Positions 7,885 through 15,165 of a stretch of 39,490 bases of DNA are shown piece by piece. How positions within the stretch are numbered: the first letter of the stretch is position 1; the number at the start of each line of letters is the position of its first letter. Source of the DNA: CAZMVU01 sp964569295 (GTDB taxonomy: Bacteria > Hydrogenedentota > Hydrogenedentia > Hydrogenedentales > JAGMZX01); NCBI GenBank assembly GCA_964569295.1, contig CAZMVU010000019.1:1-39490 (forward strand). The letters are read 5' to 3'. A program made the translations under genes and the position numbers. The notes below the pieces were generated by a model. That model was not told the origin of the DNA. It saw nothing but the letters and a program-made list of their open reading frames with translations, and searched no databases.

Positions 7885-9408
7885 TTACCGCAGTATTTCC
7901 GCGCAGCGTTGGAAAGAAGGTGCGAGCACATTGTAGGCGTTCTGGTATTCGCGGTACCACATGTCGTAGAAATGCACGTTGCTGCTTTCCACCGGCGACT
8001 CGTCGACCGTGCGGATGATGGTGTCGCAGGCCTCCGGCACGTCCTTGTAGAATCCCGCCGCCACCGATGCGAGGATGGCCGCGCCATAGCTCGGGCCTTC
8101 ATCGACATTGATGGTCCAGAAGGGCATGCCGTGCACATCGGTCATGATACGCCGCCACAGGGGGCTGCGCGCGCCACCGCCGGAAGCGCGAATCTCGTCG
8201 ACCGGCACGCCCATACCCGTGATGAGCTCGAGGCTGTCGCGCATACCCATGGCCACGCCCTCGAGTACGGCCCGGGCCATGTGCGCCTTGGAATGGCGCA
8301 GCGACAGACCGATGAAAGCGCCCTTGGCATAGGGGTCCTTGTGGGGGGTGCGCTCGCCGGAAAGGTAGGGAAGAAAGATCAGACCCTCCGCCCCATGGGG
8401 CACCTTCGCCGCCGCCTCGGTGATGTACTCGTAGGGGTCGCGGCCGGTCTCCGCGGCTACGGTGCGCTCGGCCTGGCACAGCATGTCGCGGAACCACTGG
8501 AGCGAGCCGCCGGCTGCCAGCATCACCCCCATCACATGCCAGGCGCCTGGGACCGCGTGGCAGAAGGTATGCACCCGGCCCTGCGGGTCCATCGCCACCT
8601 TCTCGGAAAACGCGAAAGTGACACCGCTCGTCCCGAGCGTCGACGAGATGACGCCCGGGCGCACAATTCCGCAGCCCACGCCGCCCGCCGCCTGATCGCC
8701 GCCGCCCGCCACGACGGGAATTCCCGCAGGCAGGCCGGTCTTTTGCGCGGCTTCCGGGGTGAGTGTGCCGGTCACTTCGGTGCCCTCGAAGGCGCGCGGC
8801 ATGAAGTCCGGGTCGATACCGAGGATCGACATAAGGTCCGTGTGCCAGTTGCGGTTTTTCACGTCGAAGAGCAATGTGCCCGAGGCATCGGCGACGTCGG
8901 TGGCATATTCGCCGGTGAGCACCAGCCGGATATAGTCCTTCGGCAACAGGACACGCACTACCTGCTCATAGATTGCCGGCTCATGTTCGCGTAACCAGAG
9001 GATTTTCGGCGCGGTGAAGCCCGGCAGCGCCGGATTCGAGACCATCTCGAGGAGTTCGCCCGCGCCCACCGTGCGTGTAATCTCGTCGCATTGCGGGGCC
9101 GTGCGCTGATCGCACCATAGAAGCGCCGGCCGCAGCACGTTGTTCGCCCCATCGAGAAAGACGGAGCCGTGCATTTGTCCGGTCAAGCCGATGCCGGTTA
9201 CCTCATCCGCTTTCACCTGGTGCGCCAACTGCGCGAGCGCCTCGAAGGCCGCCGCTTTCCAGAGCGCCGGGTCTTGCTCGGCCCAGCCAGGCCGCGGGCT
9301 GTCAAGGGGATACACGACCTGAGACGCGGCCAGCAGTGTCCCTTTCGCATCCATGGCGATGGCCTTGGTGCCACTCGTTCCGACATCGAGCCCGATTACG
9401 ATAGCCAT
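7885..9408 (-). CDS. xylB: Xylulokinase
   Basis: A 507-aa FGGY-family sugar kinase. It opens with the ATP-binding MAIVIGLDVGTSGTKAIAMD and has YPLDSPRPGWAEQDP, the xylulokinase-type segment near residues 33-47. TGIGLTGQMHGSV, WCDQRTAPQC and VVAGGGDQAAGGVG follow, the last containing the catalytic aspartate in GGDQ. GERTPHKDP and ASGGGARSPLWRRI mark the C-terminal ATPase domain. It phosphorylates D-xylulose to xylulose 5-phosphate in the cytoplasm, feeding the pentose phosphate pathway. The ATG at 9408 follows a good GGGAGGAG site. There is no xylose isomerase or sugar transporter beside it, so the pentose pathway is scattered in this genome. It converges with the upstream plus-strand flavoprotein gene. 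Confidence 0.93.
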   Translation of the reverse strand: MAIVIGLDVGTSGTKAIAMDAKGTLLAASQVVYPLDSPRPGWAEQDPALWKAAAFEALAQLAHQVKADEVTGIGLTGQMHGSVFLDGANNVLRPALLWCDQRTAPQCDEITRTVGAGELLEMVSNPALPGFTAPKILWLREHEPAIYEQVVRVLLPKDYIRLVLTGEYATDVADASGTLLFDVKNRNWHTDLMSILGIDPDFMPRAFEGTEVTGTLTPEAAQKTGLPAGIPVVAGGGDQAAGGVGCGIVRPGVISSTLGTSGVTFAFSEKVAMDPQGRVHTFCHAVPGAWHVMGVMLAAGGSLQWFRDMLCQAERTVAAETGRDPYEYITEAAAKVPHGAEGLIFLPYLSGERTPHKDPYAKGAFIGLSLRHSKAHMARAVLEGVAMGMRDSLELITGMGVPVDEIRASGGGARSPLWRRIMTDVHGMPFWTINVDEGPSYGAAILASVAAGFYKDVPEACDTIIRTVDESPVESSNVHFYDMWYREYQNAYNVLAPSFQRCAEILR

Positions 9409-9618
9409 AAACCTTTCTCCTCCCGCATTCGGCGGTACATATTCGCCAACAGGCTGGCCCTTGTTATACCGCCGGAGAGAAAAGCAACGCAACCAGAAGG
9501 CGCGGCCGGCACGGGTGTGCACGCCGGCGACGTTGCGGAGCTTGTGTAAGGCGGCCGTGTTGGTGCAGTATGCGATACGATGATTGACGCCAACAACAGG
9601 GAGAAAGCGGGGCAAGCC

Positions 9619-10410
9619 ATGATGCGGATAATTGCGGCGGCTCTGACAGTGCTTATGTGTGCCGCGCCCGTATCCGGGGCGCAGGAAACGTCGCTGTTGG
9701 ACCAAGTGAAAGACTTTTTGCAGGGCGAGGCCTGGCGCTTCGAACCAGTGGACGAGGCACAAGCTGTGCGTATGCGCTATGAGGGCCAGCAAACTACCTG
9801 GACCGTGTTGATGCATGCCCGCGAAGATCTGCGTCAGGTGAGTTTCTATTCGGTCCTGATGGAAAAGACGCCGCCTGAGCGGCGCACGGCCGTGGCGGAA
9901 TATCTGCACCGGGCGAACTTCGGTCTGGCGCTGGGCTGTTTCGAGTTGGATTACGACATGGGGCGGGTGCGCTTTCGCACGTCGCTCGATGTTGAGGGTG
10001 CGGCGTTGAGCGAGGCGCAGATTCGCAATTATCTCTACATGAACGTGCTCACCTGCGAGCTGTACGTGGTGGGACTCCTGCAAGTGTTGCAGGAGGAGGC
10101 CGCGCCCGCCGAAGCGATTGCGGCGGTCGAGCAATCGGAAGAGGCGCCCGATACCGCCGAAAGCGGCGCGGAAACCGGGGACACGCCCCCGGCGCCAGTG
10201 AACGAGGGCAACGAGGCGGACGAGGCGGACGAGGCGGACGAGGCGGACGAGGCGGACGAGGCGGAGGAGGCGGACGAGGCGGACGAGGCGGACGAGGCGG
10301 AGGAGGCGGACGAGGCGGAGGACGAGGCGGAAGACGAGGCGGAGGACGAGGCGGAGGACGAGGCGGAGGACGAGGAGGAAGGCGAGGGTGAGAATGGGGC
10401 CACGCCATAG
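9619..10410 (+). CDS. Secreted YbjN-like protein with acidic tandem-repeat tail
   Basis: About 263 aa. A signal peptide (MMRIIAAALTVLMCAAPVSGA|QE) is followed by a domain of about 130 residues that resembles YbjN. Its pattern is VRMRYEGQQTTWTVLMHAREDLRQVSFYSVL, then RTAVAEYLHRANFGLALGCFELDYDMGRVRFRTSLD. The related cytoplasmic YbjN is linked to stress and motility control, but an exported copy must act differently. From about residue 195 the protein is almost pure Glu/Asp/Ala, encoded by a 9-bp tandem repeat. ATG 9619 is chosen because it starts the signal peptide; an in-frame ATG lies upstream at 9580 and another at 9622. It ends 7 bp from the 3' end of the histidine kinase gene on the other strand. 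Confidence 0.75.
   Translation: MMRIIAAALTVLMCAAPVSGAQETSLLDQVKDFLQGEAWRFEPVDEAQAVRMRYEGQQTTWTVLMHAREDLRQVSFYSVLMEKTPPERRTAVAEYLHRANFGLALGCFELDYDMGRVRFRTSLDVEGAALSEAQIRNYLYMNVLTCELYVVGLLQVLQEEAAPAEAIAAVEQSEEAPDTAESGAETGDTPPAPVNEGNEADEADEADEADEADEAEEADEADEADEAEEADEAEDEAEDEAEDEAEDEAEDEEEGEGENGATP
10207..10378 (+). repeat. In-frame 9-bp / 12-bp tandem repeat (acidic tail)
   Basis: GAGGCGGAC units (Glu-Ala-Asp) repeat in tandem, interrupted by GAGGCGGAG variants. Toward the end they change to a 12-bp unit, GAGGCGGAGGAC (Glu-Ala-Glu-Asp). All units keep the reading frame of the YbjN-like gene. Near-identity between units implies recent expansion and probable length variation between strains. Confidence 0.9.
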
Positions 10411-10417
10411 CCCGGAC

Positions 10418-12652
10418 TCATTCTTCGTCGAAGAGTTCCTTGATGCGCTTGACGAAAGTGGAGATGAGAAACGGCTTTTCCATGTGCGGGTGCTGGCTGT
10501 CGTCGATGAATTTCCGGGTCTCGAAATTCATGGTGTCCGCGGTGATGAACATGAGCGTGTCGAGCATGTGTGGACAGGCGCCGCGGATATACTGAAAAAG
10601 CTGGGGTCCGGTGAGTTCGCCTGGCAATTGCACATCGAGCACCGCACCGTCGTAGCGGTTGCGCTCGAGTAATTGCAGGGCTTCGGTGCCCGTAGCCACG
10701 GTGTGTACCTCGAAGTGGTGTGGGGTAAGCGCCGATTTGAGCAGGACGAGCAGGTCCAGTTCGTCGTCCACGATCAGCAGGCGGCGGCGTTTTTCCGCCA
10801 CGCCGGTGTGCTCGCCGCGAATGCCGCCGGGGGACACGGCGTGCGTGATCGGCAACTCGATGACAAAACACGCCCCCCCTTCCCTATTGTCCTCGACGTA
10901 CAGGCGCCCGCCGTAATCCTGCACGGCGTGGTGGGCAAGGCTGAGCCCGAGACCAACGGCCCCCTCTTGTTTTCGCGTGGTAAAGAACGGCTCGAACATG
11001 CGGTCCCGTATGTCTGGGGACACGCCCGGCCCGTCGTCGCAGATATGTACCCGCACGCGATCCGGGAGCACTTCGACCCCGAGGCTGACCTGGGTGTTGG
11101 CGGCGCGCAAGGCGTTGTCGATCAAGCTGAAAAACACCTGGGCGAGCTGCTGGGGCACGCACATCAGCGTGGCCGCCGTTTGGGCCAGGCGCCAGTCCAG
11201 GTGCACCTTGCCGGTGCCGGAAAACTGCGGCATGACCAGGTCGCGGATGAACGCGTTGATCTCGACCGGCTGCCGGACGTCGGATGCGCCTTGTCCGAAT
11301 TCGAGGAGGTCTTCGACAATCTTCTTGCAGCGCAAGCCGTTGCGCAATATCCGTTCGGTGGCGTCGTAAATCTGCTCGATGGGCAAGCCGCTGGCAATCA
11401 TCTCCGCGTAGCCGATCATGACGCCAAGCGGGTTGCGCAACTGGTGCGCGACGGTCATGGCCAACTGTGACGCGAGCGAGGTGCGCTGATGCTCGACGAT
11501 ACGTGTCTCGATGTCGTGCTGGTGGGTGACGTCCTGCATGATGCACAGCACCCGCGTGACTTCGTCGTTGTGGGCGCGCTGTGGGGCGATCGCCACCATA
11601 AACCAGCGTTGCTCGCCGTGCAGGGTATGGGAAAGCACCTGGATCGAGAGCCTGTGTTCGGTAATCGCCTCGTGCAGGAATTTCTCGGGCGCTTCAATCC
11701 CGCCGGCGCGCATGAGGGCGAAAGTGAGCGGTGTGTCCTGGTGGTTGTCCAGGAGTTTCCGGGCGCTTTCACTGGTGTATTGCACGGTGCCGCCGGTGTC
11801 GATCAACTCGAAGCCGAGGTGCAATGCGGCCGCTATCTCTTCGAACCCCCGGACCCGGTCCGGCAAGGGCCGCTCGTGAAGTTGGGACAGATTGCGCATA
11901 CCCAGGGCGAGGCCGTCGCGCTTGCCTTCCAGGTCGAACAGGGGCTGCGCGGTGAAGGCCGCGGGGATACGGCGTCCCTGGGCAACCAGCAAATCGCCCA
12001 TGAACGTGCGCGGGTTGGTGCTTGTGCGCTGCCGTAGTGCGCGGCGGATCTCGGCCGCGGCGGAGTCCGCACAGAGCTCGACAAAAGGCCGCCCCACCAG
12101 CGCATCCTGCGAAAACCCCCACAAATCCGTACAGGCACTGTTGGCCACGAGTAGCCGGCCCTCGACATCCAGCAAGGCGAACGGGCGGTCCATGACCTCG
12201 ACCATGGCGCTCTGCCGCCGCCGTTGGGCGGTGAGAGCCTGTTGCTGCGCTTGCAGGCAGAATTTCACCAACTGCTCGATGTATTCATCCTGCACACGCA
12301 GGACGGCCTTGTGCAGGTCCAACTGCGCAGTATCGGGGAAACGGGCGCTGAATTGCTCCAGGAACCAGCGCCGATACCGGGGCACTTCCGCTATCAGGAC
12401 GCCCGGCAACTCACCTCGTGCCGTCACCCACGCGCCCATGCGCGCCACCCAGTGAAAAGTCTGCCCGGGCCGTCCGCGCAACAAGTTGGCGGTATCGTGC
12501 AGCCAGGCCTGCAGGTTCGAGCGCACGGCACGGGCACGTTCGCCGGGCAACAACTCGATTATGGCCCGGGCGATTGCCTCGTGCTCATTCTCGAAGAACT
12601 CCGCCACGGCCCGCGCCGCGTCAGAGACTTGTGGCGGTTCAGAATCTGGCAT
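10418..12652 (-). CDS. Hybrid sensor histidine kinase with N-terminal RsbR-like helical domain, two PAS domains and a C-terminal receiver
   Basis: A 744-aa soluble protein without membrane segments. Residues about 10-160 form an all-helical domain resembling the RsbRD N-terminal sensor fold. Two PAS-like domains follow, one with VMDRPFALLDVEGRLLVANS and one with ELIDTGGTVQYTSESARKLL. The HisKA dimerisation domain has the phospho-acceptor His403 in AHQLRNPLG. The HATPase domain shows SLIDNALRAA, DDGPGVSP, FEPFFTTR and GLGLSL. The receiver starts at LLIVDDELDLL and has the phospho-acceptor Asp673 in AVLDVQLP and Lys in MEKPF. It should sense an intracellular signal and autophosphorylate; its partner is unknown. 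ATG 12652 is chosen because the promoter at 12688-12716 lies downstream of the longer in-frame start at 12697. Confidence 0.9.
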   Translation of the reverse strand: MPDSEPPQVSDAARAVAEFFENEHEAIARAIIELLPGERARAVRSNLQAWLHDTANLLRGRPGQTFHWVARMGAWVTARGELPGVLIAEVPRYRRWFLEQFSARFPDTAQLDLHKAVLRVQDEYIEQLVKFCLQAQQQALTAQRRRQSAMVEVMDRPFALLDVEGRLLVANSACTDLWGFSQDALVGRPFVELCADSAAAEIRRALRQRTSTNPRTFMGDLLVAQGRRIPAAFTAQPLFDLEGKRDGLALGMRNLSQLHERPLPDRVRGFEEIAAALHLGFELIDTGGTVQYTSESARKLLDNHQDTPLTFALMRAGGIEAPEKFLHEAITEHRLSIQVLSHTLHGEQRWFMVAIAPQRAHNDEVTRVLCIMQDVTHQHDIETRIVEHQRTSLASQLAMTVAHQLRNPLGVMIGYAEMIASGLPIEQIYDATERILRNGLRCKKIVEDLLEFGQGASDVRQPVEINAFIRDLVMPQFSGTGKVHLDWRLAQTAATLMCVPQQLAQVFFSLIDNALRAANTQVSLGVEVLPDRVRVHICDDGPGVSPDIRDRMFEPFFTTRKQEGAVGLGLSLAHHAVQDYGGRLYVEDNREGGACFVIELPITHAVSPGGIRGEHTGVAEKRRRLLIVDDELDLLVLLKSALTPHHFEVHTVATGTEALQLLERNRYDGAVLDVQLPGELTGPQLFQYIRGACPHMLDTLMFITADTMNFETRKFIDDSQHPHMEKPFLISTFVKRIKELFDEE

Positions 12653-12687
12653 GTCTTCCCTGTCCACCCAATCCTCACATAGCCTGA

Positions 12688-12716
12688 ATTGTAGCATGGA
12701 TGCAGTACATATACAA
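12688..12716 (-). promoter_or_regulatory. Predicted sigma70-type promoter of the hybrid kinase gene
   Basis: On the minus strand, TTGTAT (12716-12711) and TACAAT (12693-12688) are separated by exactly 17 bp. Transcription should begin near 12681, giving a leader of roughly 28 nt before ATG 12652. This excludes the longer start codon at 12697 if the promoter is used. Confidence 0.65.
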
Positions 12717-12964
12717 TTCGCCTTTTTGTGCCCTGGTTGCGTGCTTCTGCATAGGGCACGCAGATACTTTTGGAAGCGAGGCGGCGTTTTCCGTCTTCCC
12801 GGCTCGCCTTCCAGCGGAACTCTTTGCGGTGCTTCTATCCGCCCACCAGGGCGCGGGTGGTTTTCTGGGCCCTGCGCCCGGTGCTATGCTATGCCTCTTT
12901 CTAAACCAGGCGCCCCGGCGCTGCCGCAGGGAGACGCCATGCACTCGGAAGGGATATGGTTCAC

Positions 12965-14317
12965 ATGCGTCTACTCTTTGTGTTTTGCCTGCCGGCCCTT
13001 ATCTTTGCGCATACCGCCATGGCTGATGAAGGAGGCACCATGAAATCCGCGCACACCTGGGATGTTCGCGACTACGGCGCTACGCCCGGCGGCGAGGTGG
13101 ATTGCACCGCCGCTTTCCAACAGGCCCTCGATGCGGCGCGCGCGGCCGGGGGCGGCGTGGCATTCGCCCCGGCAGGACGCTACCGGTTCGATGGTTGCCT
13201 GATCATACCCAAGGATGTCACCTTGCGCGGGGTGGCGGCGTATGCCCCGGCCCATGCGGGAATCCGCGACAATACGGCCGAGAAGCCGGTCTCGGGCACC
13301 GTGCTCGAACCCTGCGCCGGCGCCGGGGATTCGGACGGCCAGGCCTTCATCTACCTTGATAACAACAGCACGCTCGCGGGGGTGACTGTGCACTATCCCG
13401 AGCAGGATCCGCAGGCCGGCGAGCCCACCCCCTACCCGTGGACCATCGCCATGCGTGGGAACAACCCCGCCGTTGTCGACGTGCAGCTTCTGAATCCGTA
13501 TAACGCGATCGACGCCTCGCGCAACCAGCGCGCGCTCATCCGCAACGTGCACGGCCAACCCATTCACATCGGTATATTCGTGGATCGTATCTACGACATC
13601 GGGCGCATCGAGAACGTGCACTGGAATCCGTGGTGGTCCCATCAGACGCCGTTGTTCGAGTGGCAGATGAAGCATGGCACCGGCTTTATCTTTGGCAAGA
13701 CCGACTGGCACTATGTGCATAACACCTTCTGCTTCGGCTACAACGTGGGCTACAAGTTCATCGACACGGAAAAGGGCGGTACAAACGGCAATTTCCTCGG
13801 CATTGGCGCGGATGACTGCTACACCGCGATCGAAGTGGCGCAGAGCATGCCCTATGGCATCCTCATCACCAACGGCGAGTTCGTCTCGTTCCGCGGGCCC
13901 GACCCGACTATGGTCCGCGTGGGCGAGCAGCACAGCGGATCGGTACGGTTCGTGAATTGCGCGTTCTGGGGACCGTGTCACCGCATTGCGGTAATCGACG
14001 GCACGGCGGCCGGCGTGGCCGGTTTCAGCGATTGCACGTTTGTGCAATGGGGGCACGTGCGTGAGGACGAGGAGCCGCCGCAAGAAGCATACGCCGCCAT
14101 CGATGTGCGCGGCGGTTCGGTGTTGATACGCGGATGCGAGTTCCAGCAGGACCGGGTGCAGGTGCGTCTGGGCGATAAGGTCGTGCGGGCCATCGTGAAA
14201 GACAACCTCATCGCCGGGCGGGAACGGATTGAAGACAATGCCGGCGGCAACACGGTGGTGGGTGACAATATCGGCCTGCCGCGCCGGCACCGGGAGCAGG
14301 ACCCGGGCCGGGAGTGA
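12965..14317 (+). CDS. Secreted right-handed beta-helix protein (pectate-lyase-3 superfamily)
   Basis: A 450-aa exported protein with signal peptide MRLLFVFCLPALIFAHTAMA|DE. The mature N-terminus, WDVRDYGATPGGEVDCTAAFQQALDAARA followed by GGGVAFAPAGRYRF, is the hallmark of the pectate lyase superfamily type 3 fold. That fold is found in polygalacturonases, phage depolymerases and other polysaccharide-active enzymes. The rest reads as successive beta-helix coils (for example GNFLGIGADDCYTAIEV and GGSVLIRGCEFQQDRVQV). I see no diagnostic catalytic triplet that would fix a reaction, so it may be a lyase, a hydrolase or a binding protein. ATG 12965 is preferred over 12956 because GGAAGGG ends only 2 nt before the latter and 11 nt before the former. 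It points away from the kinase gene. Confidence 0.8.
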   Translation: MRLLFVFCLPALIFAHTAMADEGGTMKSAHTWDVRDYGATPGGEVDCTAAFQQALDAARAAGGGVAFAPAGRYRFDGCLIIPKDVTLRGVAAYAPAHAGIRDNTAEKPVSGTVLEPCAGAGDSDGQAFIYLDNNSTLAGVTVHYPEQDPQAGEPTPYPWTIAMRGNNPAVVDVQLLNPYNAIDASRNQRALIRNVHGQPIHIGIFVDRIYDIGRIENVHWNPWWSHQTPLFEWQMKHGTGFIFGKTDWHYVHNTFCFGYNVGYKFIDTEKGGTNGNFLGIGADDCYTAIEVAQSMPYGILITNGEFVSFRGPDPTMVRVGEQHSGSVRFVNCAFWGPCHRIAVIDGTAAGVAGFSDCTFVQWGHVREDEEPPQEAYAAIDVRGGSVLIRGCEFQQDRVQVRLGDKVVRAIVKDNLIAGRERIEDNAGGNTVVGDNIGLPRRHREQDPGRE

Positions 14318-14414
14318 GGAAAGTATGCATGGCGCCGGGAACGTAACGTAATCCACGTAATCCGCAGGAGGCCGAATCACGCTGGCGATCCGGCCAGAAA
14401 TGGCGGTTATCCGC

Positions 14415-14505
14415 GCGGCACAGCCAGCAAGCTATCTTTTCTGGTCCGGCGGTGCCGGGCTTTATTGGGCTGAGAACGGAAACGGCTTTCGGGCCGCACC
14501 CCTAG
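14415..14505 (-). repeat. 3'-end repeat with terminator-like hairpin, copy B
   Basis: Starting at the TAG stop of the receiver-Fis gene on the minus strand, this contains GTGCGGC-CCGAAA-GCCG, then TTTCCGTTCT and CAGCCCAATAAAG. By eye it stays about 70 percent similar to copy A (140-232) for some 70-80 bp. The copies share the position immediately after a stop codon, the GC hairpin, the T-rich run and the CAGCCCAA(C/T)AAAG block. Confidence 0.55.
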
Positions 14506-15044
14506 TCCGGCGCGTTGTCTTCCATGCGGTACCGCTTGAGTTTGCGCCAAAGGGTATTGCGCCCGATGCCCAGCGTGCGCGCCGTTTGCGTGTGGTTGAA
14601 ATGGCAACTGCGCAGCACCCGTTCGATATGTTCGCGCTCGACCTGCGCCAGGCTGGGCAAGGCGGTGTGTGCGGTGGTGGCCGGTGTTTCGGCCGGCGGG
14701 ACGGCATAGCCTGGCGGCGGATCGGCCACGGCGGGGCGGGGCGCCGATTGCCGGGCGCTGTCGAGGGCGCGATCGACTTTGATGGTCGCTTCCCCGGGCT
14801 GGAAAGGACGCAAAATGTAGCCATAGACCCCTTTGCGCATGGCATCCACGGCTTCGCCCACACCCTCATAAGCACACAGTACAAGCGTGGGCAGCCGGGA
14901 AGCGAGTTCGATGGCACGCGCCGCCGTGTCCGTGATCACCACCTCGCCACCGGCGTCACTCACGCTGTGTCCACCGCGCTCGAGCAAGACCTTGAGTGTC
15001 ATCCGATCGGCGGGGTCGCTTATATGAAGCCAAACCTGCGTCAT
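14502..15044 (-). CDS. Short receiver-like domain fused to a Fis-type helix-turn-helix
   Basis: A 180-aa regulator. Residues 1-98 look like a response-regulator receiver, ending in GVGEAVDAMRKGVYGYILRPF, a typical beta4-alpha4-beta5 stretch. The segment between the first and third strands is shortened, as if helix 2 were lost. The conserved Thr/Ser is Cys (LVLCAYEG) and the conserved Lys is Arg (ILRPF). The Asp in VVITD may be the remaining acceptor. After a Pro/Ala linker, residues about 130-172 carry a Fis-type DNA-binding helix pair (HTQTARTLGIGRNTLWRKLKRY), as at the C-terminus of NtrC-type regulators. There is no AAA+ domain, so it cannot drive sigma54 open-complex formation. It probably binds DNA with reduced or no phospho-control. 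AAGGA abuts the ATG at 15044. Confidence 0.75.
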   Translation of the reverse strand: MTQVWLHISDPADRMTLKVLLERGGHSVSDAGGEVVITDTAARAIELASRLPTLVLCAYEGVGEAVDAMRKGVYGYILRPFQPGEATIKVDRALDSARQSAPRPAVADPPPGYAVPPAETPATTAHTALPSLAQVEREHIERVLRSCHFNHTQTARTLGIGRNTLWRKLKRYRMEDNAPD

Positions 15045-15097
15045 TCCTTGAGGCTACCAAAAAGCGCAGTTTTATGCAACAGGCTGGTTAATTTCTA

Positions 15098-15130
15098 CCC
15101 ACGGTATCGGTAAAAAACCGGGTGGTAAAC
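15098..15130. repeat. Imperfect inverted repeat upstream of MATE gene
   Basis: TACCCACGGT and ACCGGGTGGTA face each other around an A-rich loop between the divergent regulator and transporter genes. It could be an operator or an mRNA hairpin; the match is imperfect and the role is unproven. Confidence 0.3.
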
Positions 15131-15165
15131 ACAGAAACAAGGGAATAAAGGGCCGCAAAACACCC

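Noticed and set aside
7738..8994. 418-codon plus-strand frame across the xylulokinase region
   Set aside because: Shadow of xylB; no start signal and no recognisable domain.
10207..10378. CRISPR-like array
   Set aside because: The units are 9-12 bp, contiguous, without spacers, and keep a coding frame.
10035..10871. Ser/Ala-rich minus-strand frame that could look like a repeat surface protein
   Set aside because: It is the antisense reading of the acidic tandem repeat and overlaps the kinase receiver domain.
12956..12964. Earlier ATG for the beta-helix protein
   Set aside because: The Shine-Dalgarno GGAAGGG ends 2 nt before it, which is too close; the next ATG at 12965 begins a proper signal peptide with good spacing.
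12971..14380. 469-codon minus-strand frame
   Set aside because: Antisense to the beta-helix protein gene; composition typical of a shadow frame.
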